From Paraburkholderia sp. SOS3 (GTDB lineage Bacteria > Pseudomonadota > Gammaproteobacteria > Burkholderiales > Burkholderiaceae), in assembly GCF_001922345.1 (NCBI RefSeq), contig NZ_CP018812.1, forward strand, positions 806,001-870,000: a stretch of 64,000 nucleotides of DNA, in the 5' to 3' direction. This document shows positions 56,314 to 64,000 of this stretch, one piece after another (the stretch's first letter is position 1; each line of letters starts with the position of its first letter). A program made the position numbers and the translations under genes. Below the pieces are notes generated by a model. It searched no databases. It was not told the origin of the DNA and worked only from the letters and a program-made list of their open reading frames with translations.

Positions 56314-57336
56314 ATGCGAATCAGGAAACTCCCCACGACAGTCATCACCGGCTTTCTGGGGGCGGGCAAGACAACCTTGGTCAATCATATTCTCGACGCC
56401 ACGCGGCCCATGCGGATCGGTGTCGTGGTGAACGAATTCGGCGAAGTCGGTATCGATGGCCATTTGATCGTAGCCGACGAGCAAGCGGTTATCGAAATCA
56501 ACAACGGGTGTGTGTGCTGCACGGTGCGCAGCGACCTCGTCGAGAGTGTGCTGCAGCTGCTCGCGCGCTACGGCGACGGTCTCGATCGTCTGATCGTGGA
56601 GACCTCGGGCCTCGCCGATCCGGCGCCAGTCCTGCAGACGTTCCTCGCCGATCCCAAGGTGCGCGAGCACGTCGAACTGGAGTCGGTGATCGCGGTGGTC
56701 GATGCACGGCATGCACGAGGCCAGTTGAGCGACGACATCGCGCGCGAGCAGATCGTGTTCGCGGACCGCATTGTGATCAACAAGACCGATCTCGTCGCGC
56801 CGCCCGGCGTCGCCGAACTCGCGTCGACCATCCGCGCGCTGAATCCGACCGCGACGCTCGACTTTGCGATGCGCTCCGCCGTCGATATCGACGCGCTGCT
56901 CGGCCGGCGCAGTTTCTCGATCGACAATCTGCTCGCCGTCGAACCCGGGCTGCTCGCCGAAGACGAACACGACCACGAGCACGACACAAGCATCGAGTCG
57001 TGCGCATTTCACATTCCGGGCGAGCTCGACGGCATCCGCTTTAACCGCTGGGCGAATCAGGTCGTGCAGAAGCAGGGCGCGTCGCTGCTGCGGATGAAAG
57101 GCGTGCTGAACGTCAGCGGCGAATCGCGGCGCCTGCATTTTCACAGTGTGCACATGCTGACGGAGACGAACTTCGGCAAGGCATGGACAGCCGGCGAAGC
57201 GCGCGAGAGCCGGCTCGTGGCGATCGGTCGCGCGCTCGATGCAGACGCGCTGCGCGCGGGTCTGCTCGATTGCGTCGTCCGCCCAGCCGCAATTGGACCG
57301 GCAGAAATTCCATTACCCATCGGGAGCACAGCGTGA
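56314..57336 (+). CDS. CobW/P47K-type GTPase (nitrile hydratase metallochaperone)
   Basis: 340 residues. Walker A is GFLGAGKTTLVN, and the CobW metal site CxCC appears in NNGCVCCTVRSDL. Other motifs are ETSGLADPAPV, VINKTDLV and a C-terminal domain with RLHFHSVHML. A His/Asp/Glu-rich loop (EDEHDHEHDTSIES) may hold metal ions. In nitrile hydratase clusters this GTPase (P47K) inserts or delivers the active-site metal. Its stop overlaps the GTG of the beta subunit by four bases. An excellent GGAGG site precedes the ATG. Confidence 0.92.
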   Translation: MRIRKLPTTVITGFLGAGKTTLVNHILDATRPMRIGVVVNEFGEVGIDGHLIVADEQAVIEINNGCVCCTVRSDLVESVLQLLARYGDGLDRLIVETSGLADPAPVLQTFLADPKVREHVELESVIAVVDARHARGQLSDDIAREQIVFADRIVINKTDLVAPPGVAELASTIRALNPTATLDFAMRSAVDIDALLGRRSFSIDNLLAVEPGLLAEDEHDHEHDTSIESCAFHIPGELDGIRFNRWANQVVQKQGASLLRMKGVLNVSGESRRLHFHSVHMLTETNFGKAWTAGEARESRLVAIGRALDADALRAGLLDCVVRPAAIGPAEIPLPIGSTA

Positions 57337-58076
57337 AGTTACAGCACCATATTGGAGGCATTGAAAACCTTGGGCCGGTCAATCTCGACACGCGAGTCTT
57401 CGTCGAATCTTGGGAGAAGCGCATCTTCGGCATCCACACCACGATGATGGCCGAGAGCGCACATCTGGCGGATGCATTGCACGCCTATCCGGTCAGGGAA
57501 TTGCCGACGCGCTTCAAAAGCAACTGGACGTGGGCATCGCTGCGCACGGGCGCGGAAGGCATGCAGCCGTTCGATTACTTCAAGTACCGCTACTACGAGA
57601 AGTGGCTCGGCGGGATCGCCCAGTTCTTCGTCGACGCGGGCTATATCAGCGCCGCGGAGCTCGACGAGAAAAGCGCGTTCTATCGCGCGCATCCTGATGC
57701 CGCATTACCCGATAGTCCAAATACGGCGCTTGCCGCGCAGATCGACGCGTATCTGCAGAACGGCGATTCGGGCTTTCACGAGCCGGTTCGCGCACCGCGC
57801 TTCGCGGCGGGCGATACGGTCCGCGTGGCCGACCCGGATCCGGTCGATCACACGCGCCTGCCGGGCTATTTGCGCAACAGGACCGGCAAAGTCGAACGGG
57901 TCTATCCGGGCAGCTTCTCGTACTTCGTGTCGACAGGCGTCGACGGCGTCGGCCAGCCGATGCCCATCTATCGGATCGCATTCGACGCCGCCGAAATCTG
58001 GGGCCCCGACAAGAGCGAACCCAACACGACCATTTATGCGGACCTGTTCGAAGCATACGTGCAAGCCGCCAACTGA
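57333..58076 (+). CDS. nthB: Nitrile hydratase beta subunit
   Basis: 247 residues from a GTG overlapping the CobW gene. It has the family start HHIGGIENLGPVNLD, then a helical domain (EKRIFGIHTTMMAESAHLAD, SNWTWASLRTGAEGMQPFDY, KYRYYEKWLGGIAQF). The C-terminal barrel has FAAGDTVRVADPDPVDHTRL, PGYLRNRTGKVERVYPGS, YRIAFDAAEIWG and YADLFEAYVQ. It pairs with the alpha subunit to hydrate nitriles to amides in the cytoplasm. Beta before alpha is the order of cobalt enzymes. Confidence 0.96.
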   Translation: MKLQHHIGGIENLGPVNLDTRVFVESWEKRIFGIHTTMMAESAHLADALHAYPVRELPTRFKSNWTWASLRTGAEGMQPFDYFKYRYYEKWLGGIAQFFVDAGYISAAELDEKSAFYRAHPDAALPDSPNTALAAQIDAYLQNGDSGFHEPVRAPRFAAGDTVRVADPDPVDHTRLPGYLRNRTGKVERVYPGSFSYFVSTGVDGVGQPMPIYRIAFDAAEIWGPDKSEPNTTIYADLFEAYVQAAN

Positions 58077-58092
58077 ACGGAGACAAGGCAAC

Positions 58093-58716
58093 ATGAGCGA
58101 AATCTTTGGTTTTCCTGAAGACCGCGAGGCAACCAGTGCGGCGAAGGTCCGTGCGCTCGAAGCGCTGCTGATCGAAAAGGGCATTATCGGCAGCGATTCG
58201 GTCGACACCGTGCTGCGTCATTTCGAAACCGTCGCGGGTCCGTTCAACGGCGCAAAGATCGTGGCGCGCGCCTGGGTCGACCCCGAGTACCGGAAGCGGC
58301 TCGTCGCGGACACCCCCGCGGCGATCGCCGAACTCGATCTGCCGGTCGGCATGGCCGGTGCGGAAGGCGAGCACATGGCAGCCGTCGCCAACGACGAGAA
58401 CGTGCACAACCTGATCATCTGTACGCTGTGTTCATGCTATCCGTGGCCGGTGCTGGGCCTGCCGCCCTACTGGTACAAAGACCCGGTGTTCCGCGCGCGC
58501 GGCGTGCGCGAACCGCGCGCCGTGCTGCGCGAGTTCGGTGTCAGCGTGCCGGACACCAAGGAGGTGAAAGTATGGGACAGTAGCGCGCAGATTCGCTGGT
58601 TCGTGATCCCCGAACGCCCGGCGAACACCGACGGCATGAGCGAGGAAGCACTCGCCGCGCTGGTCACGCCGGAATCGATGATGGGCGTTGCGCTGGTCGC
58701 TGCCCCGCAACCCTAG
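58093..58716 (+). CDS. nthA: Nitrile hydratase alpha subunit (cobalt type)
   Basis: 207 residues with the active-site motif ICTLCSCYPWPVLGLPPYWY. The Thr in CTLCSC, rather than the Ser of iron enzymes, indicates cobalt. The three cysteines ligate the metal, two of them oxidised in known enzymes. VRALEALLIEKGIIG at the start and YKDPVFRARGVREPRAVL after the motif are also typical. GGAG and AAGG lie before the ATG. It follows the beta subunit by 16 bases. Confidence 0.96.
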   Translation: MSEIFGFPEDREATSAAKVRALEALLIEKGIIGSDSVDTVLRHFETVAGPFNGAKIVARAWVDPEYRKRLVADTPAAIAELDLPVGMAGAEGEHMAAVANDENVHNLIICTLCSCYPWPVLGLPPYWYKDPVFRARGVREPRAVLREFGVSVPDTKEVKVWDSSAQIRWFVIPERPANTDGMSEEALAALVTPESMMGVALVAAPQP

Positions 58717-58726
58717 GGAGCGCACG

Positions 58727-59080
58727 ATGTTCATGCGATTCGAGGAGTACGCCGCGGCATCGATGCTCGGCGAGCCGGACTCGCCGCCGCGACTCGACGG
58801 CAAGCTGTTCTTCACCCAGCGTTGGGAACGCGACGTGTTCGGGCTTGCCCTTTCGCTTTCGAAGGCCGGTTGTTTCGAGTGGGAAGACTTCAGGCAGAGT
58901 CTGATCGCGTCGATCGCGCGATGGGAGTCGATCGAGTGTGCGAATCAGCCGCGCTGGGACTATTACGAGCGCTTCCTCGAAGCGCTCGTGAGCGTGGTCG
59001 AGTCGAGCGGTATCATTTCGAGGGCCGAACTCGAGCGCGTGCTGACCGCCCGCAAAACTGCGGCCCCCATCGCTCCGTGA
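58727..59080 (+). CDS. Nitrile hydratase accessory protein (p14K-like)
   Basis: 117 residues, homologous to the N-terminal part of the beta subunit, as in the cobalt nitrile hydratase activator p14K: KLFFTQRWERDVFGLALSLS, FEWEDFRQSLIASIARWE and YYERFLEALVSVVE. Such proteins carry the alpha subunit during cobalt insertion and subunit swapping. GGGAG precedes the ATG, ten bases after the alpha subunit stop. Confidence 0.9.
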   Translation: MFMRFEEYAAASMLGEPDSPPRLDGKLFFTQRWERDVFGLALSLSKAGCFEWEDFRQSLIASIARWESIECANQPRWDYYERFLEALVSVVESSGIISRAELERVLTARKTAAPIAP

Positions 59081-59121
59081 TTCACGACGTCACACTGCAC
59101 ACACCGCATAGGACACCGTTC

Positions 59122-60171
59122 ATGTCTACCATAACCGGAAGCTCACGCTCCGCCGCTTCGACGCGAAGCAAAGTCGTTGCGATGTATATCGCGCTTGGAT
59201 TGATCAACGTGTTCGCCTGGGGATGGGCGTATGCGGTCCTGCGCGCGTCGCCGGCGCTGATCGGCGCGGCGTTTCTCGCGTACAGTTTCGGCCTGCGTCA
59301 TGCGATGGACGCGGACCATATCGCGGCGATCGACAATGTCACGCGCAATCTGATGAACGACGGCAAGCGCCCGGTCTCGGTCGGCTTCTTCTTCGCACTC
59401 GGGCATTCGCTGACCGTGGTGGTCGGCGCGGTCGTCGTGGCGTTGGCCACGAAAGCGCTCGCGCATCACTTCGATGCGTTCCGACAAACGGGCGCGATAG
59501 TCGGCAGCGTCGTGTCGGCGTCGTTCCTGCTGGCGATCGGCGTGCTCAACCTCGTTCTGCTGGCCGACCTCGTGCGTGCATTCAGGCGGATGAAAGGCGG
59601 ACGCACACAGGAGATCGGCGACCCGCGGCTGCTGCAATTCGACGGCAATCTGCTCGCGCGCGTCTTCAAGCCGCTGTTTCGTTTCGTCCGCTCGAGCTGG
59701 CTCATGCTGCCGCTCGGCATGCTGTTCGGCATCGGCTTCGAAACGGCCACTGAAGTCGCCTTGCTCGGCACTTCGGCGTCGCAGGCATCGGAAGGCCTGT
59801 CGATGTGGACCATCCTCGTCTTTCCGTGTCTTTTCGCCGCCGGCATGCTGACCGTCGACACGACCGATGGCATTCTGATGCTTGGCGCCTATGGCTGGGC
59901 ATTCGTCAAGCCGTTGCGCAAGCTGTACTACAACCTGACGATCACGTTGATCTCGACCGTCGTGGCACTGTTGATCGGCGGGATCGAGGCGCTCGGCATC
60001 GCGGGACAGGTACTGAGCCTGTCGGGGCCTTTCTGGCATTTCGTCGGCACGCTCAACGACAATTTCGGCGCACTCGGTTACGCCATCGTCGGGATTTTTA
60101 TCGCTGGTTGGATCGTCTCGGCGTTGCTCTATAAAATCAAAGGCTACGACAGGGATGTCGCCGCCGTCTGA
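59122..60171 (+). CDS. NiCoT-family nickel/cobalt permease
   Basis: 349 residues with about eight membrane helices. The NiCoT signature RHAMDADHIAAIDNVTR (HX4DH) is in helix two. Other family motifs are LGHSLTVVVG, GIGFETATEVALL and LFAAGMLTVDTTDG. Next to a cobalt nitrile hydratase this corresponds to the NhlF role, importing cobalt for the enzyme. It is the last gene of the operon, 41 bases after the accessory protein. Confidence 0.94.
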   Translation: MSTITGSSRSAASTRSKVVAMYIALGLINVFAWGWAYAVLRASPALIGAAFLAYSFGLRHAMDADHIAAIDNVTRNLMNDGKRPVSVGFFFALGHSLTVVVGAVVVALATKALAHHFDAFRQTGAIVGSVVSASFLLAIGVLNLVLLADLVRAFRRMKGGRTQEIGDPRLLQFDGNLLARVFKPLFRFVRSSWLMLPLGMLFGIGFETATEVALLGTSASQASEGLSMWTILVFPCLFAAGMLTVDTTDGILMLGAYGWAFVKPLRKLYYNLTITLISTVVALLIGGIEALGIAGQVLSLSGPFWHFVGTLNDNFGALGYAIVGIFIAGWIVSALLYKIKGYDRDVAAV

Positions 60172-60264
60172 CCGGTATGTCGCGCGGTGCGGCGCACCGT
60201 CATGCCGGCGCCGCCCGACAGCCCACGTCGGCTCCATCGCTGCACGTATCCGCGGGTGACTTCG

Positions 60265-61314
60265 ATGAAACGCATCAAGATTGGCCTCGTCGTGTTTCCC
60301 GGCTTCCAGCTTCTCGATATCGCCGGGCCGCGCGACGCGTTCGGCGAGGTCAAGGTGTTGAGCCGCGGCGAATGCGAGTACGAAATGCTCACGATCGGCA
60401 CGACGCGTGGCGCCGTGCAGTCGTCGAGCGGTCTGACGGTCACGCCCGATCGCACGATCTTCGACGTCTGTCCCGAATTCGATACGATTATCGTGCCCGG
60501 CGGTCTGGGCATTTTCGATGTGTTCGACGACCCCGCACTGAGCGAATGGCTGCGCCAGCAGTACCGGCGCGTGCGGCGGCTTTGCGCGATCTGCAACGGC
60601 CTGTTCGCGCTCGGGCCTGCAGGGCTGCTGGACAACCGCGTCGTGACGACGCACTGGATGGACGTACCGCGGCTGTCGGCCACTTTCCCGAAGGCGCGCA
60701 TCGAGCCCGATCATATCTACACGAGCGACGGCAGCATCTACACGACAGCCGGCGTAACGGCCGGGATCGACCTGTCGCTCGCGCTGATCGAGGAAGATTT
60801 CGGCAAGGCGATGGCACTCGACGTTGCGAAGTACCTGATCGTGTATTTGCGCCGTGCGGGCGGCCAGTCGCAATTCAGCCCGCTGCTCGAGTCGCAGGCG
60901 GCGCCCGGTTCGCAAACGCGCGCGCTGCAACACTACATTCTCGACAACCTGCAGGTGGAACATACGGTTGAATCGCTTGCGCAACGCGTGCACATGAGTT
61001 CGCGCAATCTCGCGCGAACTTTCATCAAGGAATGCGGCATGACGCCGATCACATTCCTGAGCAACGCACGTATCGACGCTGCGCGGCGCTATCTGGAATC
61101 GACCGATCTGTCGCTACGCGAGATCGCGAAACAGTGCGGGTTCGATGGCACCGATGCATTGCGTCGCGTATTCGCACGCCGCCTGCAGATCAACCCCAGT
61201 GAATATCGCGAGCGTTTTCGCACCGGCAACGCGACGCCGGCGGAGGACACGGAGCGCGAGGCGAAGCCCGCGTCGAAGAAGGCCGGGTCCGCTGCGCGAA
61301 GCGCATCGGCGTAA
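60265..61314 (+). CDS. GlxA-type AraC-family regulator with DJ-1/PfpI domain
   Basis: 349 residues from the ATG of MKRIKIGLVVFPGF. An N-terminal DJ-1/PfpI-like domain (QLLDIAGPRDAFGEV, IVPGGLGIFDVF, RLCAICNGLFALGPAGLL) precedes a C-terminal AraC double helix-turn-helix (SLAQRVHMSSRNLARTFIKE; IAKQCGFDGTDALRRVFARR). The nucleophile-elbow Cys is kept in CAICNG. It lies directly after the nitrile hydratase cluster and is a candidate regulator of it. Confidence 0.92.
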   Translation: MKRIKIGLVVFPGFQLLDIAGPRDAFGEVKVLSRGECEYEMLTIGTTRGAVQSSSGLTVTPDRTIFDVCPEFDTIIVPGGLGIFDVFDDPALSEWLRQQYRRVRRLCAICNGLFALGPAGLLDNRVVTTHWMDVPRLSATFPKARIEPDHIYTSDGSIYTTAGVTAGIDLSLALIEEDFGKAMALDVAKYLIVYLRRAGGQSQFSPLLESQAAPGSQTRALQHYILDNLQVEHTVESLAQRVHMSSRNLARTFIKECGMTPITFLSNARIDAARRYLESTDLSLREIAKQCGFDGTDALRRVFARRLQINPSEYRERFRTGNATPAEDTEREAKPASKKAGSAARSASA

Positions 61315-61336
61315 GCGCCGAGCCGGGTCAATCACG

Positions 61337-61380
61337 CACGGCGGATCGGGTTTCCGCACTCCGGAACCCGGCCCGCCGTG
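61337..61380. terminator. Bipartite hairpin between convergent genes
   Basis: CACGGCGG pairs with CCGCCGTG, and inside it CGGGTTTCCG pairs with CGGAACCCG (one T bulged) around a five-base loop. It separates the converging GlxA-type regulator and molybdopterin subunit genes, so it is a probable bidirectional terminator. Confidence 0.6.
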
Positions 61381-61402
61381 ATTTGCTCCTGGCCGTACCG
61401 CG

Positions 61403-63601
61403 TCAGGCCGTCTTCTCCTGAACAAACGGCAGCGAGTACGACCGTTTACCCGTCGCTGCAAAAATCGCGTTAGCCACTGCGGGCCCGACCGGTGCGACGC
61501 CCGGTTCGCCGATACCGGTGGGCGCCTGCGCGGACTGCACGATGTGCACTTCGACCTTCGGCATTTCGTTCATGCGCAGCACCTGATAGCCGTCGAAGTT
61601 GTTCTGCTCGACGCGCCCGTCCTTCAACGTGATCGCGCCGTACAGCGCGGCGCCGAGGCCATAGCCGATGCCGCCTTCGATCTGCGCGGCGATCACGTCG
61701 GGGTTGATCGGCGTGCCGCAGTCGACCGCGCAGACCACACGGTCCACTTTGACCTTGCCGTCCTTGTCCACCGAGACTTCGGCCACCTGCGCGACGAAGG
61801 TGTGAAATGCCTCGGCCACCGCAATGCCGCGGCCCTTGCCCGGCGGCAGCGGCGTGTTGCTCCAGCCCGCTTTGCTCGCTGCCAGATCGAGCACGCCGCG
61901 CATGCGCGGCTGGTTGGCAAGCAGATTGCGCCGGAACGTGTACGGATCCTGGCCTGCGGCATGCGCCGCTTCGTCGATGAACGCCTCGACGGCATACGCG
62001 GTGTGCGAGCTGCCGACCACCCGCCACCACAGCACCGGTACGCCGGCGCGCGTGGTCGCAAGCTCGACTGACAGGTTCGGGATCGCGTAGGCGATGTTCG
62101 CCGCGCCTTCCACCGAAGTCGAATCGATACCGTTCTTCGCGAGACCGGAGAACGGTGTGTCCGCAACGATCGACTGGCCGACGATGCGGTGCTGCCAGCC
62201 CACCAGCTGGCCGTCGTTCGTCAATCCGGCTTCGAGTTTGTGAAAGTAGGTCGGTCGGTACAAGCCGCCGTGAATGTCGCATTCGCGCGTCCATTGCAGC
62301 TTCAGCGGCGTGCCGTTTGCCCCCAGCGCTTTGGCGATCGAGACCGCTTCGACGATGTAGTCCGAGCCGGGGTTCGCGCGCCGCCCGAAACTGCCGCCCG
62401 CATACAGCGTATGAATTTTCACCTGCTGCGGTTCGAGCCCCGCAGTGCGCGCCGCATTGGCCTGGTCGACGGTCTGGAACTGGTCGCCGGCCCAGATTTC
62501 GCAACTGTCGGCGCTCAGCTTGACGACTGCGTCGAGCGGCTCCATCGGCGCGTGGGCGAGGTACGGAAATTCATAGCTTGCGGAAATTTTGCGAGGCGCG
62601 CCGGCAATTGCTTTCGCGGCGTCGCCTTCGGTACGCGCCGGCAGGCCAGGCTGCTCGGCGAGCTTGCGATACTCGGCCATGATGGCGTCCGAGCTGCGCT
62701 TTTCCGCATGCGTGTCGTCCCATTCCACTTTCAGCGCGTCGCGACCCTGCTTCGCGGCCCAGAAGCTCTTCGCCACTACGGCGACGCCGCGCGGTATCTG
62801 CACGACCTCGACGACGCCGGGCACGGCCTTTGTTGCGCTCGCATCGAACGACTTGACGGTGCCGCCGAACTGCGGCGGACGCTGCACCAGCGCGACCAGC
62901 ATGCCGGGAAACGTGACGTCGATGGTGAACTGCGCGGTGCCGTTGGTTTTCGGCGGCACATCGACGCGCGGCACACGCGTGCCGATCAGCCTGAAGTCTT
63001 TCGGATCCTTCAGTGTCACCTTTTCCGGCACCGGCAGCGCAGACGCCTGCGCCACCAGCGAGCCGTAGCTTGCGTGCCGGCCGCTCGCGTCGTGATACAC
63101 GACGCCGCGCTCGGTGCGCAGCGACGCAGGCGGCACCTGCCATTGCTGCGCGGCGGCCGAAACGAGCATCGCGCGGCCCTTCGCGCCGGCCTCGCGCAGC
63201 TGTGTCCACGAATTGGCCATCGCCGAGCTGCCGCCGGTGCCCTGCATCTTGCCGAACGCAAGGTTCGCATAGCGCGTCGCATCGGCGGGCGCGCTTTCGA
63301 CGCGCACGTTGGACCAGTCGGCATCGAGTTCTTCGGCGACGATCGTCGCAATGCCGGTGTAGGCACCCTGGCCCATCTCGACGTGCTTCGCGATGACGGT
63401 CACGCTGTTATCGGCGCCGATGCGCAGGAACGCATTGGGCGCAAACGTGCCGCTGCCGGCCGGCGTTTGCGCGGCAAGCGCGTGTTTGCCGAGGCCACCC
63501 CATTCGAAGCCGATGGTCAGCGCGAGCGCGGCAGCAGTGCCGACGCCTTTCAGAAACGTGCGCCGTGCCGGGCGCTGTACATCCACGATATCGGTCGTCA
63601 T
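61403..63601 (-). CDS. Molybdopterin-binding subunit of an IorB-type aldehyde/isoquinoline oxidoreductase
   Basis: 732 residues with a Tat signal ([20 protein letters not shown]). Xanthine-dehydrogenase-family features include [26 protein letters not shown]-like [36 protein letters not shown] and the catalytic Glu in [17 protein letters not shown]. The single-polypeptide, FAD-free layout matches IorB/aldehyde dehydrogenase-type periplasmic enzymes that work with a small [2Fe-2S] subunit and a cytochrome. It follows that subunit by three bases. Confidence 0.93.
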   Translation of the reverse strand: MTTDIVDVQRPARRTFLKGVGTAAALALTIGFEWGGLGKHALAAQTPAGSGTFAPNAFLRIGADNSVTVIAKHVEMGQGAYTGIATIVAEELDADWSNVRVESAPADATRYANLAFGKMQGTGGSSAMANSWTQLREAGAKGRAMLVSAAAQQWQVPPASLRTERGVVYHDASGRHASYGSLVAQASALPVPEKVTLKDPKDFRLIGTRVPRVDVPPKTNGTAQFTIDVTFPGMLVALVQRPPQFGGTVKSFDASATKAVPGVVEVVQIPRGVAVVAKSFWAAKQGRDALKVEWDDTHAEKRSSDAIMAEYRKLAEQPGLPARTEGDAAKAIAGAPRKISASYEFPYLAHAPMEPLDAVVKLSADSCEIWAGDQFQTVDQANAARTAGLEPQQVKIHTLYAGGSFGRRANPGSDYIVEAVSIAKALGANGTPLKLQWTRECDIHGGLYRPTYFHKLEAGLTNDGQLVGWQHRIVGQSIVADTPFSGLAKNGIDSTSVEGAANIAYAIPNLSVELATTRAGVPVLWWRVVGSSHTAYAVEAFIDEAAHAAGQDPYTFRRNLLANQPRMRGVLDLAASKAGWSNTPLPPGKGRGIAVAEAFHTFVAQVAEVSVDKDGKVKVDRVVCAVDCGTPINPDVIAAQIEGGIGYGLGAALYGAITLKDGRVEQNNFDGYQVLRMNEMPKVEVHIVQSAQAPTGIGEPGVAPVGPAVANAIFAATGKRSYSLPFVQEKTA

Positions 63602-63604
63602 CGT

Positions 63605-64000
63605 TCACCCCTGCATCGATTCGGCAGCCGTGTGGATCGCAGCGCGAATGCGCGTGTAGGTCGCACAGCGGCAGATGTTGCCGCTCATCGCGGCATCGAT
63701 GTCCGCATCGGTGGGCGCGGGCTTTTCAGTGAGCAGCGCGGTGGCCGACATCACTTGGCCCGACTGGCAGTAGCCGCACTGCGGCACCTGATGTTTGACC
63801 CATGCGGCCTGGATCGCTTGCGCCTGTTTGCTGTGCAGCCCTTCGATGGTCGTGACGTGGCGACCGGCCACCGCCGACAGCGGCATCATGCACGAGCGGA
63901 TCGGCTGGCCTTCGAGATGTACCGTGCAAGCGCCGCATTGCGCCATGCCGCAGCCGAACTTCGTGCCGTGCAGGCCGGCTACTTCGCGAATCGCCCATAA
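63605..64000 (-). CDS. [2Fe-2S] subunit of the IorAB-type oxidoreductase (N-terminus cut by window edge)
   Basis: The frame is open to the right edge, so the true start lies beyond 64000; 131 residues are visible. The plant-type cluster motif is in [18 protein letters not shown] with a fourth Cys in RSCMMP. The second cluster is in [18 protein letters not shown] and [13 protein letters not shown]. It passes electrons from the molybdopterin subunit encoded downstream. The internal Met at 63946 is not the start because conserved cluster residues lie upstream. Confidence 0.93.
   Translation of the reverse strand, partial: LWAIREVAGLHGTKFGCGMAQCGACTVHLEGQPIRSCMMPLSAVAGRHVTTIEGLHSKQAQAIQAAWVKHQVPQCGYCQSGQVMSATALLTEKPAPTDADIDAAMSGNICRCATYTRIRAAIHTAAESMQG

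Noticed and set aside
59143..60993. Minus-strand open frame of 616 codons
   Set aside because: Antisense to the NiCoT permease and GlxA-type regulator; no recognisable fold.
62189..64000. Plus-strand open frame of 603 codons reaching the edge
   Set aside because: Antisense to both IorAB-type subunits, with shadow composition.
1..64000. CRISPR arrays, tRNA/rRNA genes, insertion sequences, prophage or attachment sites
   Set aside because: No direct-repeat/spacer pattern, no cloverleaf-like sequence and no transposase or integrase frame was found on either strand by reading.

Overview
The window is GC-rich, densely coded and contains no tRNA, rRNA, transposase, integrase or CRISPR array. The gene families (NodT/HlyD/RbbA-type efflux, DUF3313 and PqiC lipoproteins, intracellular PHB depolymerase, CbpA/CbpM, bacteriophytochrome plus haem oxygenase, PlcN/PlcH-type phospholipase C, IorAB-type dehydrogenase) suggest a secondary-replicon segment of a Burkholderiales soil bacterium, most like Paraburkholderia or Caballeronia. 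That assignment is inference from gene content, not from a marker gene.

Layout. 1-5541 (minus): tripartite ABC efflux operon (outer-membrane lipoprotein, HlyD adaptor, RbbA-like double-ATPase/permease, second permease cut by the window edge). 5936-12397: chemoreceptor, a short UvrA paralogue lacking the UvrB-binding region, VOC protein, WYL regulator, lipocalin. 12606-16975 (minus): DUF2946 protein, TonB receptor and PepSY membrane protein, probably metal (perhaps copper) uptake. 17307-20958: periplasmic phosphoesterase with cytochrome c, AraC regulator with cupin, PqiC-like lipoprotein. 21282-31769 (plus): DUF3313 lipoprotein, channel-like protein, SulP transporter, DUF2252; then a secreted small protein, DUF2092, a 37-residue-repeat protein, DUF4239, orphan solute-binding protein and anion permease. 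31940-41514: a light-sensing island with two divergent operons: KaiC-like double ATPase, two receivers and a PAS kinase on the minus strand; bacteriophytochrome kinase, receiver, paralogous PAS kinase and haem oxygenase on the plus strand. 41755-46268: LysE exporter, metallo-hydrolase, phospholipase C. 46398-52043: DHH protein and phosphoribosyltransferase, small membrane peptide, PhaZ, a small conserved-looking protein, CbpM/CbpA. 52182-54817: second chemoreceptor and a Pro/Tyr/Gln-rich secreted protein. 55606-61314: DUF1097, then a cobalt-type nitrile hydratase operon (CobW GTPase, beta, alpha, p14K-like chaperone, Ni/Co permease) and a GlxA-type regulator. 61403-64000 (minus): molybdopterin and [2Fe-2S] subunits of an IorAB-type dehydrogenase, the latter cut by the window edge.

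Two signals stand out. First, six intergenic sites of form TTGAY-N4-GTCAA (FNR/ANR-like) each have a -10-like TAnnnT hexamer 28.5-29.5 bases from the box centre, the geometry of an FNR class II promoter. They precede the efflux operon, the DUF3313/SulP block, the repeat-protein block, the PRTase/DHH operon, the small peptide ahead of phaZ, and the 87-aa protein, suggesting a clustered low-oxygen regulon. Second, a KaiC-like tandem ATPase with altered catalytic positions faces a complete bacteriophytochrome/haem-oxygenase module, and paralogous PAS kinases sit in both operons.
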